DNA of 64,000 bases from Pseudomonas borbori (GTDB lineage: Bacteria > Pseudomonadota > Gammaproteobacteria > Pseudomonadales > Pseudomonadaceae), in contig NZ_FOWX01000021.1 in assembly GCF_900115555.1 (NCBI RefSeq), positions 1-64,000 on the forward strand. Direction: 5' to 3'. Shown in pieces: positions 42,922 through 55,588 of this stretch. The notes under the pieces were generated by a model, which saw nothing but the letters and a program-made list of their open reading frames with translations, was not told the origin of the DNA and did no database searches. The first letter of the stretch is position 1; the number at the start of each line of letters is the position of its first letter. A program made the translations under genes and the position numbers.

Positions 42922-43872
42922 ATGCTGTCGCCCCGCGAGCGCCTAATGCGCAACCTGGACTGGAACCTGCTGTACACCTTTCTGGTGATAGTCGAGGAAA
43001 GCAGCATCACCGGCGCGGCGCGCAAGCTGTCGCTCAGCCAGCCCAGCGTCAGCAATGCCCTCAAGCGTCTGGAAGAACACCTGGGCATGCGCCTGATCCA
43101 GCGCAAGAAGGGTATGTTCTCCCTGACCGAGCAGGGCCTGCGGGTCTACGAGTACATTTCCTCGGCCGGCAGCATCATTGGCAAGATGGCCGAGCAGTAC
43201 GCTGGCGAGGCCGGCGCGGTGCTCGGTGAGCTGCATATCCAGGTCGCCAGCCATGTCAGTTGCCAGCCCTTCGACGACAGCCTGGCGCAGTTTCACCGCC
43301 TCTATCCCAATGTGCTGATCAGCCTCAGCTCCCAGCCCAGCGCCGACATCGTCGACGCGGTGGCCAGGAGCAGCCTGCATATCGGCATCAGCAACAAGAA
43401 GACCGCTCAGACCGGCCTGCACTTCGACTTGATTGGCTACGAGCAGATGGCCTTCTACTGTGGCCCGCGCCACCCGTTGTTCGGTCGCGCGGACCTGACG
43501 GCCGCGGACCTGCGCGGCCTGGCCTATGTCTCCTTCGAGAGCGACCAGCCCGGCGAGGGTCTCAGCGCGGTCAACTCGGTGCGCACCGAACAGCAGTTCT
43601 GGGGTCGCCTGGTGGCGGTGTCGCCCAACGAGGAGGAGGTGCGTCGGCTGATTCTCGCCGGCCTCGGCTTCGGTGCCCTGACGGTCGAGGGGGCCAAGCC
43701 CTTTGTGGCGCAGAAGCTGCTGTTCCAGCTGCCGCCCTACGACGAGTTGCCGGTCAACGAGGTGTACCTGGTCACTCCGGAAAATCAGTTGCTGACGGAT
43801 GTGGAACAGCTGTTTATCGCCCTGCTGCGCGAAGCGACGGTGGCGGCGGTGCGGGCGCGCTATTTCAAGTAG
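42922..43872 (+). CDS. LysR-family transcriptional regulator
   Basis: 316 residues from ATG 42922, with GGGAG at 42906-42910; upstream in-frame codons exist but lack family sequence. The N-terminal winged helix-turn-helix reads NLLYTFLVIVEESSITGAARKLSLSQPSVSNALKRLEEHLG; the C-terminal periplasmic-binding-like domain senses a co-inducer. Same orientation and position suggest it controls the importer/decarboxylase cluster upstream, perhaps through the ATGCATA repeat at 38014. The target is inferred. Confidence 0.9.
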   Translation: MLSPRERLMRNLDWNLLYTFLVIVEESSITGAARKLSLSQPSVSNALKRLEEHLGMRLIQRKKGMFSLTEQGLRVYEYISSAGSIIGKMAEQYAGEAGAVLGELHIQVASHVSCQPFDDSLAQFHRLYPNVLISLSSQPSADIVDAVARSSLHIGISNKKTAQTGLHFDLIGYEQMAFYCGPRHPLFGRADLTAADLRGLAYVSFESDQPGEGLSAVNSVRTEQQFWGRLVAVSPNEEEVRRLILAGLGFGALTVEGAKPFVAQKLLFQLPPYDELPVNEVYLVTPENQLLTDVEQLFIALLREATVAAVRARYFK

Positions 43873-43904
43873 GCTCAGAATTATTTTTCCGATGTCACCG
43901 GCTC

Positions 43905-43980
43905 GTAGGGTGTGCGGGGCCGCCTAGGCCGCGCGCACCAGGCACCCGGTTGTCAGTGGTGCGCACGGCGCACCCTGCGG
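43905..43980. repeat. GTAGGGTGTGC palindrome
   Basis: Degenerate copy of the same family, ending GGTGCGCACGGCGCACCCTG, between the LysR gene and the rhlB terminator. Confidence 0.7.
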
Positions 43981-44020
43981 GATCGGCGCAGCGTGCCAAG
44001 GCTGCGGTGGTTGCAAAGAA

Positions 44021-44048
44021 AAAGGCGAAGCCCCTGGGCTTCGCCTTT
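44021..44048 (-). terminator. Bidirectional terminator between lysR and rhlB
   Basis: AAAGGCGAAGCCC (44021-44033) pairs with GGGCTTCGCCTTT (44036-44048), flanked by AAAGAA and TTTTG runs on both sides. It lies 18 bases after the rhlB stop and serves both strands. Confidence 0.85.
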
Positions 44049-44066
44049 TGTTTACCTACCGCAAGC

Positions 44067-45536
44067 TCAGTGCTTGCGCGGCACCGGCTTGAGCAGCTCT
44101 TCGGGCGGCATCTCGCAGTTGATCTTGCGTCCCAACAGTTGCTCGATCGGCGGCAGGGCGTAGGCGTCGTTCTCGCTGGCGAAGCTGATCGAGGTGCCGC
44201 TGGCGCCCGCGCGCCCGGTACGGCCGATGCGGTGCACGTAGTCGTCCGGTACGTCTGGCAGGGTGTAGTTGATCACGTGGCTGATGGCGTCGACGTGAAT
44301 CCCGCGGCCGGCCACATCTGTGGCGACCATGACCCGGATCTTGCCTTCGCGGAAGCCTTCCAGGGTCTTGATCCGCTTGTGCTGCGGTACGTCGCCGGAC
44401 ATCTGGGCGGCGCTGATGCCGTCACGGGTCAGGCGTTCTTCGATGCGCCGCACTTCGTCCTTGCGGTTGGCGAAGACCATCACGCGGATCCAGTCGTTCT
44501 GCGCGATCAGGTTGTACAGCAGCTTGTACTTGTCGCTGGAGGCGACCATGTAGACGTGCTGCTCGACGGTGTCGCTGGCGACGTTTTCCGACTCGATCTC
44601 GACGATGGCCGGGTCGGTGGTCCACTGCTTGGCCAGGTTCATCACCTCGTCGGTGAAGGTGGCGGAGAACAGCAGGGTCTGGCGCTCGTTCTTCGGCGGG
44701 GTCTGGCGGATGATCTGCCGCACCTGGGGGATAAAGCCCATGTCGAGCATGCGGTCGGCTTCATCGAGCACCATCACTTCGACCATGTCCAGGTGCACCT
44801 CGCCGCGCTGGTTGAAGTCGAGCAAACGGCCCGGAGTCGCCACCAGGATGTCGCAGAAGCGCGATTCGAGCAGCTTGAGTTGCTTGTCGAAGTCCATGCC
44901 GCCGACAAACTGCATGACGTTGAGCCCGGTGTATTTGGTCAGCTCTGCGGCGTCCTTGGCGATCTGCACCACCAGTTCGCGGGTCGGTGCGATGATCAGC
45001 GCGCGCGGCTCGCCCATGTAGCGTTCTTTCGGCGGCGGCGTCTGCAGCAACTGGGTAATGATCGAGACCAGGAAGGCGGCGGTCTTGCCGGTGCCGGTCT
45101 GGGCGCGGCCGATGGCGTCCTGGCCCTTGAGGGTGAAACCCAGCACCTGGGCCTGGATCGGCGTGCAGTAGGGGAAGCCCAGGTCGTGGATGGCATGCAT
45201 CAGCTCGGGGGCGAGCTTGAAATCATGGAAGCGGGTCTTGCCTTCGGCCGGTTCGACCGCAAAGTCCTCCAGTTTCCAGCTGTCCACCGGCTTGCTCGCA
45301 CGTTGGCGCCGGGGCTTGTCCGCCTTGGCGGCAGGTTTGTCCTGGTTGACCACCGCCGCCGCGGCAGTGCTGCCGCTATCGCCGGCCGGGTCATGGGTCT
45401 TGGCCGTGCGGCTGGGGTGCTCATGTTTACGGTCGCCGCTACGGGGTGTGGCGGGCGAAGCAGGCGTGCTGGTTGGGCTGGGCTGCTCGCCCTCGGCTTT
45501 GCCGAACATTTTTTTGAGTGCTTTGAGCACGGTCAT
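44067..45536 (-). CDS. rhlB: DEAD-box ATP-dependent RNA helicase RhlB
   Basis: 489 residues. All helicase motifs are intact: Q motif, [35 protein letters not shown] (DEAD), [17 protein letters not shown] and [10 protein letters not shown]. An N-terminal low-complexity region (about 12-85, Ser/Thr/Pro/Lys-rich) is typical of Pseudomonas RhlB, which is larger than the E. coli degradosome helicase. Role: RNA unwinding in mRNA decay. Confidence 0.95.
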   Translation of the reverse strand: MTVLKALKKMFGKAEGEQPSPTSTPASPATPRSGDRKHEHPSRTAKTHDPAGDSGSTAAAAVVNQDKPAAKADKPRRQRASKPVDSWKLEDFAVEPAEGKTRFHDFKLAPELMHAIHDLGFPYCTPIQAQVLGFTLKGQDAIGRAQTGTGKTAAFLVSIITQLLQTPPPKERYMGEPRALIIAPTRELVVQIAKDAAELTKYTGLNVMQFVGGMDFDKQLKLLESRFCDILVATPGRLLDFNQRGEVHLDMVEVMVLDEADRMLDMGFIPQVRQIIRQTPPKNERQTLLFSATFTDEVMNLAKQWTTDPAIVEIESENVASDTVEQHVYMVASSDKYKLLYNLIAQNDWIRVMVFANRKDEVRRIEERLTRDGISAAQMSGDVPQHKRIKTLEGFREGKIRVMVATDVAGRGIHVDAISHVINYTLPDVPDDYVHRIGRTGRAGASGTSISFASENDAYALPPIEQLLGRKINCEMPPEELLKPVPRKH

Positions 45537-45661
45537 CTCGTCAATTGGTTAAGGAGTGAACGGCTGCCAGTGTAAAGCAAGAAGCCGGCGCGGCGAAGTG
45601 CCATGGCTGGCGCCTGCCATCGCTCGTGGTTGTGGCGTCGGTCGCAGTAGGCGGGAGTGTC

Positions 45662-46597
45662 TCAGCAGAGGCAGTTGCGACCCTGCTGCTTGGCTCGGTA
45701 GAGCGCGCTGTCGGCGCGAGCTATCAGGCTCTGCAGGTTGTCTTGCGGCTCCATTTGCGCCAGGCCTATGGATAGCGTGACACCGGGCAAGATGCCGACT
45801 GGCGAATAGAAGGAGGTAACGTGCTCGAGGCTCTGGCGCAGCCGTTCGCCGATGCGACGGGCTTCCACGTCGGCGATTTCCGGCAGGAGAATGACAAACT
45901 CTTCGCCGCCGAAGCGTACCAGGCTGTCCTTGCTGCGCAGCTGCTGGCACAGCGTGTGGGTCACCAGGCACAGGGCATAGTCGCCCGCCAGGTGACCATG
46001 CCGGTCGTTGTAGGCCTTGAAGTGGTCGACATCCAGCATCAGCAGGCTCAGCGGTTGTTCGTTGAAGGCGCAGCGGGTGCTTTCGCGTTGGTAGACATGC
46101 TCGAGCCAGCGGCGGTTGAACGCGCCGGTCAGGGTGTCGACATTGGCGTTCTGCTCACTGTTGAGAATCAGCAGGTTGCCTTGGCGCAGGCGGGTGCAGA
46201 GCAGTTCCAGCAGGTTGTGCAGCAGCTGTGGCGATTGCCGGAACAGCTCGGCCAGCGACTCGCGGTGCAGGCTCAGCACGCTGCTCGGTTCGCTCGCCAC
46301 CACGTAGGCGCAAGGATGGTGGTTGTCGATAAAGCTGATTTCCCCGGCGCAATCGCCGGCTTGCAGGGTGCTGACCGGCTGGTTGTCCAGAGAGCCGAGG
46401 TAGACCTTGAGCTGGCCTCTGAGCAGGAGGTAGAGGTGCTGGTTACGGTTGAACGGCGAAAGGAGAATTTCGCCAGACTCCAGGTCGCAAGCGCTGAATT
46501 TCTTGAGCAGTCGGTTGACGCTGCTGGGCGCGATATTCCTGAACAGTTGCAGGCGCCGGGCTTGCTGCAGATTGGCCTGCCGCCGTGAGGTGTTCAT
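45662..46597 (-). CDS. Cyclic-nucleotide-binding diguanylate cyclase
   Basis: 311 residues from ATG 46597; a longer frame upstream begins with TTG and is rejected, although 46597 also lacks a strong ribosome-binding site. An N-terminal CAP-like cNMP-binding domain (about 15-135; FRNIAPSSVNRLL, GEISFIDNHHPCAYVVASEPS) is followed by a GGDEF domain with RFGGEEFVILL (active) and RSKD five residues before it, a classical inhibitory I-site. It should make c-di-GMP and be inhibited by its product, controlled by a bound nucleotide or other ligand. Confidence 0.9.
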   Translation of the reverse strand: MNTSRRQANLQQARRLQLFRNIAPSSVNRLLKKFSACDLESGEILLSPFNRNQHLYLLLRGQLKVYLGSLDNQPVSTLQAGDCAGEISFIDNHHPCAYVVASEPSSVLSLHRESLAELFRQSPQLLHNLLELLCTRLRQGNLLILNSEQNANVDTLTGAFNRRWLEHVYQRESTRCAFNEQPLSLLMLDVDHFKAYNDRHGHLAGDYALCLVTHTLCQQLRSKDSLVRFGGEEFVILLPEIADVEARRIGERLRQSLEHVTSFYSPVGILPGVTLSIGLAQMEPQDNLQSLIARADSALYRAKQQGRNCLC

Positions 46598-46864
46598 GGC
46601 GCGCGGCGGCTGCGCAGCAGGCCGGGAAACATGGCGGACATCACGAACACTCCCTGTCGTATGGACGAATACCAACGCGCACGATATGCCTGTGGGGTAG
46701 AGCTGACAATCCTCGGCAAAAAACTGTGACCGATCCGCACCGAATAGTTGCGGGGTGCGTCACAGTTGGGTGCATCCGTGCATCACCTGCAGGACAGCTT
46801 CGTAGCCCGGATAGCCTGGGCGCAATCCGGGAGACTCGCCCCGGATTACGCTGGCGTTCGCTAT

Positions 46865-49482
<2,618 letters not shown>

Positions 49483-49586
49483 TTAGTGCACCTGAAATTT
49501 CAGTGAGTGGCTAATCTGTGAAGAAGATGTCGCAAGGTTACAAGTTTTGCGCTTGACCTGTCCGTATGGTGATAAAGGCGAGGCTT

Positions 49587-49602
49587 TGGTACGGGCTTTG
49601 CT
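49587..49602 (+). promoter_or_regulatory. Sigma-54 (-24/-12) promoter
   Basis: TGGTACGGGCTTTGCT fits the RpoN consensus TGGYACG-N4-TTGCW exactly, with GG at 49588-49589 and GC at 49600-49601. Acidic amino-acid transporters of pseudomonads are known to use RpoN with the AauRS system, which supports the call. Confidence 0.75.
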
Positions 49603-49704
49603 GTAACCAGCCGGGACTGATGCTGTAGCCCGGCTTGGTAACACTGCTGGCAAACCGGGTATGGAACAGACGGGAAGCCATTTGTTGGGGGTTTCCACAA
49701 GACT

Positions 49705-49727
49705 CGGCAAACGCTGCATGTTTGCCG
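49705..49727 (+). promoter_or_regulatory. Inverted repeat in the aapJ leader
   Basis: CGGCAAAC (49705-49712) and GTTTGCCG (49720-49727) are perfect inverted arms with a seven-base centre. Lying about 100 bases after the sigma-54 promoter, it is either an operator or an mRNA hairpin. Confidence 0.5.
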
Positions 49728-49931
49728 ATAAGCGAATCGCTATCCGTCTCTAGCCCATTCGACCAATGGGCGAGCGAGGTTTTTAATGGCCGATGAAACA
49801 AACGGCTACTAGACTCTCGCTGAGGTTCGACCCCGGTTGATCGCGTTGCTGCCGACATGATCGACGTGCCCCACAAGGGTACGGAGGTAGGGCCGAGACT
49901 CCAAACACAACAAAAGCAACTGGAGGTTTTA

Positions 49932-50960
49932 ATGAAGATGGTGAAATCCACCCTGGCTATTCTGACTACCGCAACCGTTCTGGGGGTCAGCGGCTTCGTT
50001 CACGCTGGCGCGACCCTGGACGCAGTACAGAAGAAAGGTTTCGTTCAGTGCGGTATCAGCGATGGTCTGCCTGGCTTCTCCTACGCCGATGAAAAGGGCA
50101 ATTATTTCGGCCTCGACGTCGATGTATGCCGCGCAGTGGCTGCTGCCCTGTTTGGCGATGCGACCAAGGTCAAATACAGCCCGTTGACTGCCAAGGAGCG
50201 CTTCACCGCGCTGCAATCCGGCGAAGTCGATGTGCTGTCGCGCAACACCACCTGGACCAGTTCGCGCGACTCCGGTCTGGGCCTGAACTTCACCGGCACC
50301 AACTATTACGACGGCCAGGGCTTCCTGGTTAACAAGAAGCTCGGGGTGACCAGTGCCAAGGAACTCGACGGCGCCACCGTGTGCATCCAGGCCGGTACCA
50401 CCACCGAGCTGAACCTCTCCGACTACTTCCGCGCCAACGGCCTGAAGTACACCCCGATCACTTACGATACTTCCGACGAGAGCGCCACTTCTCTGGAGTC
50501 CGGCCGTTGCGACGTGCTGACTTCCGACCAGTCGCAACTCTATGCTCAGCGCATCAAGCTGGCTGCGCCGCTGGAATACGTGGTACTGCCGGAAGTGATC
50601 TCGAAGGAGCCACTGGGGCCGGTTGTGCGCCAGGGCGACGAAGAGTGGTTCGACATTGTGCGCTGGTCGCTGTTCGCTATGCTCAACGCCGAAGAACTGG
50701 GCATCACCTCGGCTAACGTCGAGGAAACGGCCAAAACCACCAAGAACCCTGATATCGCCCGCCTGCTGGGGGTCGAGGGTGAGTTCGGCAAGGATCTGAA
50801 ACTGCCGAAAGACTGGGCCGTACAGATCGTCAAGCAAGTGGGCAACTACGGCGAAAGCTTCGACCGCAACGTCGGTGCCGGCAGTGAGTTGAAGATCGAG
50901 CGCGGTCTCAACGCCCTGTGGAACAAAGGTGGTCTGCAATACGCACCGCCAGTGCGCTGA
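49932..50960 (+). CDS. aapJ: Acidic/general amino-acid ABC transporter binding protein AapJ
   Basis: 342 residues from ATG 49932 with GGAGG six bases upstream. Signal peptide ends at about VHAGA (24-26). AapJ-type solute-binding protein: GFVQCGISDGLPGFSYADEKG, then RFTALQSGEVDVLSRNTTWTSSRD, DGQGFLVNKKLGVTSAKELDGA, CIQAGTTTELNLSDYF and GRCDVLTSDQSQLYAQR. It delivers glutamate/aspartate and other amino acids to the AapQM permease. First gene of a four-gene operon. Confidence 0.93.
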   Translation: MKMVKSTLAILTTATVLGVSGFVHAGATLDAVQKKGFVQCGISDGLPGFSYADEKGNYFGLDVDVCRAVAAALFGDATKVKYSPLTAKERFTALQSGEVDVLSRNTTWTSSRDSGLGLNFTGTNYYDGQGFLVNKKLGVTSAKELDGATVCIQAGTTTELNLSDYFRANGLKYTPITYDTSDESATSLESGRCDVLTSDQSQLYAQRIKLAAPLEYVVLPEVISKEPLGPVVRQGDEEWFDIVRWSLFAMLNAEELGITSANVEETAKTTKNPDIARLLGVEGEFGKDLKLPKDWAVQIVKQVGNYGESFDRNVGAGSELKIERGLNALWNKGGLQYAPPVR

Positions 50961-51059
50961 CTGTCTTTGCCGACGTCCCGTCCTGGGGCGCCGGCATGTT
51001 CTAGATGACGTGAACCCCATGCCCACCAACGCGGGCATGGGGGTTCCTAGAGGGCTCCT

Positions 51060-52244
51060 ATGCAAACGCCTGCAAATGTCTCGCGCCCACGTGGATCGGT
51101 CTGGACCGACCCCAAAGTGCGCGCATGGCTATTCCAGATCATTGCCGTTATTGCCGTAGTGGCGATCGGCTGGTTCCTGTTCGACAACACCCAGACCAAC
51201 CTCGAGAAGCGCGGGATCACCTCCGGGTTCTCCTTTCTCAACAACAGTGCCGGGTTCGGCATTGCTCAGCACCTGATCGATTACAACGAAAGCCACACCT
51301 ATGGGCGTGTCTTCTTCGTCGGTTTGCTCAACACCCTGCTGGTGTCGGTGATCGGCATCGTCCTGGCGACCATTCTGGGGTTCATTCTCGGCGTGGCGCG
51401 GCTGTCGCCCAACTGGTTGATCGGCAAGGTCGCTACCGTCTACATCGAGACCTTCCGCAATATCCCGCCGCTGCTGCAGATCTTCTTCTGGTACTTCGCG
51501 GTGATGCTCTCGCTACCCGGCCCGCGCGCCAGCCTGGAGATAGGTCAGACCTTCTTCCTCAACAGCCGCGGCCTGTATATGCCGGCGCCGAGCCCCTCGG
51601 ACAGCTTTGTCACCTTTTTCGGCGCTGTAGTGGTGGCGATCATCGGTATCGTGTTGCTGACACGCTGGTCGCGGGCGCGCTTCGAGGCCACCGGCAGGTA
51701 CTTTCCGGTGTCCCTGGGGGCGATACCGCTGTTGCTGGTGCTGCCTGGCCTGGCCGTGCTGCTGACCGGCAATCCGTTGCAGTGGAGCACGCCCGAGCTG
51801 ACCGGTTTCAACTTCCGCGGCGGCTGGGTGCTGATTCCCGAACTGATAGCCTTGACCCTGGCGTTGTCCATCTATACGGCGGCGTTCATCGCCGAGAACG
51901 TGCGTTCCGGGATCATGGCGGTCAGTCATGGACAGACCGAGGCCGCCCGTTCGCTGGGCATGCCGGCCGGCAAGACCCTGCGTCTGGTGATCATTCCCCA
52001 GGCCATGCGGGTGATCATTCCACCGCTGACCAGTCAGTACCTCAACCTGGCGAAGAACTCCTCGCTGGCCGCCGGTATCGGTTATCCGGACATGGTCTCG
52101 CTGTTCGCCGGCACGGTGCTCAACCAGACGGGGCAAGCCATCGAGGTGATTGCCATCACCATGAGTGTGTACCTGGCCATCAGCATCAGCATTTCCATGT
52201 TGATGAATTGGTACAACAAGCGCATGGCGCTGATCGAACGCTAG
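51060..52244 (+). CDS. aapQ: Amino-acid ABC permease AapQ
   Basis: 394 residues with about eight membrane helices and the large insert characteristic of AapQ. The EAA loop EAARSLGMPAGKTLRLVIIPQAMRVIIPPLTSQ (about 300-330) couples to AapP. GAGGG at 51051-51055 precedes ATG 51060. It starts 100 bases after aapJ. Confidence 0.95.
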   Translation: MQTPANVSRPRGSVWTDPKVRAWLFQIIAVIAVVAIGWFLFDNTQTNLEKRGITSGFSFLNNSAGFGIAQHLIDYNESHTYGRVFFVGLLNTLLVSVIGIVLATILGFILGVARLSPNWLIGKVATVYIETFRNIPPLLQIFFWYFAVMLSLPGPRASLEIGQTFFLNSRGLYMPAPSPSDSFVTFFGAVVVAIIGIVLLTRWSRARFEATGRYFPVSLGAIPLLLVLPGLAVLLTGNPLQWSTPELTGFNFRGGWVLIPELIALTLALSIYTAAFIAENVRSGIMAVSHGQTEAARSLGMPAGKTLRLVIIPQAMRVIIPPLTSQYLNLAKNSSLAAGIGYPDMVSLFAGTVLNQTGQAIEVIAITMSVYLAISISISMLMNWYNKRMALIER

Positions 52245-52254
52245 AGGACAAGCC

Positions 52255-53352
52255 ATGAGCACCCACACTTTCAAACCCGATCTACCGCCACCGCTGCTGA
52301 GCGTCGGCGTACTCGGTTGGCTGCGCGCCAACCTGTTTTCCAGCTGGTTCAACAGCCTGCTGACCCTGTTCGCCGCCTACCTGATCTGGCTGATCGTGCC
52401 GCCGCTGCTGCAATGGGCGTTCATCGATGCCGACTGGGTGGGCACGACCCGTGCCGACTGCACCTCGGGCGGCGCCTGCTGGGTCTTCATCCAGCAGCGT
52501 TTCGGCCAGTTCATGTATGGCTTCTACCCGACCGAACTGCGCTGGCGTGTCGACCTGACCCTGTGGTTGGCCGTCATTGGCGCCGCCCCGCTGTTCATCC
52601 CGGCAATGCCGCGCAAGGCCGTGTATGGCCTGGGCTTCCTGGTGGTGTATCCGCTGCTGGCGTTCTGGCTGCTGCACGGCGGCTCCTTCGGTTTGCGCGA
52701 AGTGGCCACCAGTCAATGGGGCGGCTTGATGCTGACCCTGGTGATCGCCTCCGTGGGGATCGCCGGCGCCTTGCCACTGGGCATCATGCTGGCGCTCGGA
52801 CGGCGTTCGGACATGCCGGCGATCCGGGTGATCTGCGTGACCTTCATCGAGTTCTGGCGCGGCGTGCCCTTGATCACGGTGCTGTTCATGTCGTCGGTGA
52901 TGCTGCCGTTGTTCCTGCCCGAAGGTATGAGCTTCGACAAGCTGATGCGCGCGCTGATCGGGGTGATCCTGTTCCAGTCCGCCTACATCGCCGAAGTGGT
53001 GCGCGGTGGCCTGCAGGCAATCCCCAAGGGCCAGTACGAAGCCGCTGCGGCCATGGGCCTGGGCTACTGGCGGATGATGGGCCTGGTGATTCTGCCGCAA
53101 GCCCTGAAGCTGGTGATCCCCGGCATCGTCAATACCTTTATCGCCCTGTTCAAGGACACCAGCCTGGTGATCATCATCGGTCTGTTCGACCTGCTCAACA
53201 GCATCAAGCAAGCCACCACCGATCCGGTCTGGCTGGGCATGGCCACCGAAGGCTATGTATTCGCCGCCCTGGTTTTCTGGATTTTCTGTTTCGGCATGTC
53301 CCGCTACTCCATGCATTTGGAACGTAAGCTGAACACTGGCCACAAGCGTTAG
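52255..53352 (+). CDS. aapM: Amino-acid ABC permease AapM
   Basis: 365 residues, about eight membrane helices. EAA loop: [32 protein letters not shown]. It pairs with AapQ to form the membrane channel. A small gap of 10 bases follows aapQ, with AGAGGA before ATG 52255. Confidence 0.95.
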   Translation: MSTHTFKPDLPPPLLSVGVLGWLRANLFSSWFNSLLTLFAAYLIWLIVPPLLQWAFIDADWVGTTRADCTSGGACWVFIQQRFGQFMYGFYPTELRWRVDLTLWLAVIGAAPLFIPAMPRKAVYGLGFLVVYPLLAFWLLHGGSFGLREVATSQWGGLMLTLVIASVGIAGALPLGIMLALGRRSDMPAIRVICVTFIEFWRGVPLITVLFMSSVMLPLFLPEGMSFDKLMRALIGVILFQSAYIAEVVRGGLQAIPKGQYEAAAAMGLGYWRMMGLVILPQALKLVIPGIVNTFIALFKDTSLVIIIGLFDLLNSIKQATTDPVWLGMATEGYVFAALVFWIFCFGMSRYSMHLERKLNTGHKR

Positions 53353-53363
53353 GAGTTATTTCA

Positions 53364-54125
53364 ATGGCTGTCGCAAAAAAACAAACCAGCGCTGAATCGA
53401 TGATCCTGATGGAAGGCGTGCACAAGTGGTACGGCGAGTTTCACGTGCTCAAGGACATCAACCTGAACGTCAAGCCGGGTGAGCGTATCGTCCTCTGCGG
53501 TCCGTCCGGTTCCGGCAAGTCCACCGCCATCCGCTGCATCAACCGCCTGGAAGAACACCAGCAGGGGCGCATCGTGGTCGATGGCACCGAACTGACCCAT
53601 GATCTCAAGCACATCGAGGCGGTACGCCGCGAAGTGGGCATGGTGTTCCAGCACTTCAACCTGTTCCCGCACCTCAGCGTGCTGCAGAACTGCACCCTGG
53701 CGCCGATGTGGGTGCGCAAGATGCCCAAGCGTCAGGCCGAAGAAGTCGCCATGCACTTCCTCGAACGCGTGCGCATCCCCGAACAGGCGCTCAAGTACCC
53801 GGGGCAACTGTCCGGTGGCCAGCAACAGCGCGTGGCGATTGCCCGGGCGCTGTGCATGAAGCCGAAGATCATGCTGTTCGACGAACCGACCTCGGCGCTC
53901 GATCCGGAGATGGTCAAGGAAGTGCTGGACACCATGATCGGCCTGGCCGAAGACGGCATGACCATGCTCTGCGTGACCCACGAAATGGGCTTCGCCCGCA
54001 CCGTGGCGAACCGGGTGATCTTCCTCGACAAGGGCGAGATAGTCGAGCAGGCCGATCCTGAAACCTTCTTCAACAACCCACAGAACGAGCGTACCAAGTT
54101 GTTCCTCAGCCAGATCCTGCACTGA
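53364..54125 (+). CDS. aapP: Amino-acid ABC ATPase AapP
   Basis: 253 residues. Walker [10 protein letters not shown] (about 49), signature LSGGQQQR, Walker [11 protein letters not shown] and CVTHEMGFA are complete. It powers AapQM import. A GGAG site precedes ATG 53364. Last gene of the operon, followed by a strong terminator. Confidence 0.96.
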   Translation: MAVAKKQTSAESMILMEGVHKWYGEFHVLKDINLNVKPGERIVLCGPSGSGKSTAIRCINRLEEHQQGRIVVDGTELTHDLKHIEAVRREVGMVFQHFNLFPHLSVLQNCTLAPMWVRKMPKRQAEEVAMHFLERVRIPEQALKYPGQLSGGQQQRVAIARALCMKPKIMLFDEPTSALDPEMVKEVLDTMIGLAEDGMTMLCVTHEMGFARTVANRVIFLDKGEIVEQADPETFFNNPQNERTKLFLSQILH

Positions 54126-54136
54126 GAACCCGCGGC

Positions 54137-54170
54137 AATGAAAAAGGAGCCCTCGGGCTCCTTTTTCATT
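54137..54170. terminator. Bidirectional terminator after aapP
   Basis: AATGAAAAAGGAGCCC (54137-54152) is complementary to GGGCTCCTTTTTCATT (54155-54170); the A and T runs flank a GC core, so it can end both aapP and the convergent xenobiotic reductase transcript. Confidence 0.9.
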
Positions 54171-54198
54171 TCTTCGCATCAGGCATGCCGCGGCAGCT

Positions 54199-55248
54199 TT
54201 ACAGCCGTGGGTAGTCGATATAGCCGACCGCTCCTGCGCCATAGAAGGTGTGCGGCTGCGGCTCATTCAAGGGGGCGTCCTCGGCGAGGCGGGCGGGCAG
54301 GTCCGGGTTGGCGATAAAGGGGATGCCGAAGGCCACGGCATCGGCCTTGCCGCTTGCCAGCCAGGCGTTGGCCTGCGCCTTGCTGAAACGCTCGTTGGCG
54401 ATGAACACGCCACCGAAGGCTTGCTTGAGAGTCGGTGACAGGCTGTCATCGGCTTCCTGCTCGCGGGCACAGATAAAGGCGATGCCGCGCTTGCCCAGTT
54501 CGCGGGCAATGTAGGTGAAGGTCTCGGCGCGGTTGCTGTCGCCCATGTCGTGGCTGTCGGCGCGTGGCGCCAGGTGCATGCCGACCCGGCCGGCGCCCCA
54601 CACCGAAATCACCGCATCGGTGACTTCCAGCATCAGCCGTGCACGGTTTTCCAGGGAGCCGCCGTAGCGGTCGCTGCGCCGGTTGGTGCTGTCCTGGAGG
54701 AACTGGTCGAGCAGGTAGCCGTTGGCGCCATGGATTTCCACGCCGTCGAAGCCGGCGGCCTTGGCGTTTTCCGCCCCCTGACGATAGGCCTCGACGATGT
54801 CGTCGATTTCCTCGGTTTCCAGGGCGCGCGGGGTGACGTATTCGGTGATCGGGCGTACCAGACTGACATGCCCGGCCGGCGCAATGGCGCTGGGCGCTAC
54901 CGGCAGTTCGCCGTTGAGATAGCTGGGGTGGGAGATGCGCCCGACGTGCCACAGCTGCAGGACGATCTTGCCGCCATGGGCATGCACCGCCTTGGTGATA
55001 TTGCTCCAGCCGCGCACCTGGGCGTCGGACCAGATGCCGGGGGTGTCCGGGTAGCCGACGCCCATCGGCGTGACCGCGGTGGCCTCGCTGATGATCAGGC
55101 CGGCGGAGGCGCGTTGCACGTAGTACTCGGCCATCAGCGCGTTGGGCACCCGGCCCTCGTCGGCGCGGGTGCGGGTCAGCGGCGCCATGATGATGCGGTT
55201 GTTCAGTTCCAGGTCACCGATCTTGATCGGGTCGAAAAGTGTCGGCAT
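54199..55248 (-). CDS. Old Yellow Enzyme family alkene/nitro reductase (XenB/NemA-like)
   Basis: 349 residues, FMN-dependent TIM barrel. Seen: IIMAPLTRTRAD (FMN/Thr), QLWHVGRISHPSY with active-site region, FDGVEIHGANGYLLDQFLQDSTNRRSDRYGG (HGANGYL with His/Asn ligand) and GVFIANERFSK-like, VAFGIPFIANPDLPARL. It reduces activated C=C bonds and nitro groups with NADPH. It lies 37 bases downstream of an ArsR regulator on the same strand, as in NemR/ArsR-controlled electrophile-response units. Confidence 0.93.
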   Translation of the reverse strand: MPTLFDPIKIGDLELNNRIIMAPLTRTRADEGRVPNALMAEYYVQRASAGLIISEATAVTPMGVGYPDTPGIWSDAQVRGWSNITKAVHAHGGKIVLQLWHVGRISHPSYLNGELPVAPSAIAPAGHVSLVRPITEYVTPRALETEEIDDIVEAYRQGAENAKAAGFDGVEIHGANGYLLDQFLQDSTNRRSDRYGGSLENRARLMLEVTDAVISVWGAGRVGMHLAPRADSHDMGDSNRAETFTYIARELGKRGIAFICAREQEADDSLSPTLKQAFGGVFIANERFSKAQANAWLASGKADAVAFGIPFIANPDLPARLAEDAPLNEPQPHTFYGAGAVGYIDYPRL

Positions 55249-55285
55249 GGGGTGATCCTCGCTCTGGGTTGCAGATAGTGGGGGG

Positions 55286-55588
55286 CTAGAGTTCTTGGCT
55301 GATATGGCGCAGAAAGTCCCGGATGGCGTCCTCGTTGCGCTTGAAGAAATGCCACTGGCCGACCTTCTTGCTGGTCACCAGACCGGCCCGTTGCAGGGTC
55401 GTCAGATGGGCCGAGACCGTCGATTGCGACAACCCGGTGCGCTGGTCGATCTTGCCGGCACACACGCCGATCTCCAGCGGGTGATCCTGGTCGGCGAAAT
55501 ACGCCTCGGGGGTTTTCAGCCAGTGCAGGATGTCGCGGCGCACCGGGTGGGCCAGGGCTTTGATCACTTCATCGATATCGATGGGCAT
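55286..55588 (-). CDS. ArsR-family winged-helix regulator
   Basis: 100 residues. The winged helix-turn-helix spans KALAHPVRRDILHWLK, GLSQSTVSAHLTTLQRAGLVTSKKVGQWHFFKR. A Cys (EIGVCAGKI) lies just before the recognition helix and could sense thiol-reactive compounds. Upstream palindromes ATCGATATCGAT (within its own first codons) and CCATATCGCGATGG (55617-55630) are possible operators. It probably controls itself and the adjacent Old Yellow Enzyme. Confidence 0.9.
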   Translation of the reverse strand: MPIDIDEVIKALAHPVRRDILHWLKTPEAYFADQDHPLEIGVCAGKIDQRTGLSQSTVSAHLTTLQRAGLVTSKKVGQWHFFKRNEDAIRDFLRHISQEL

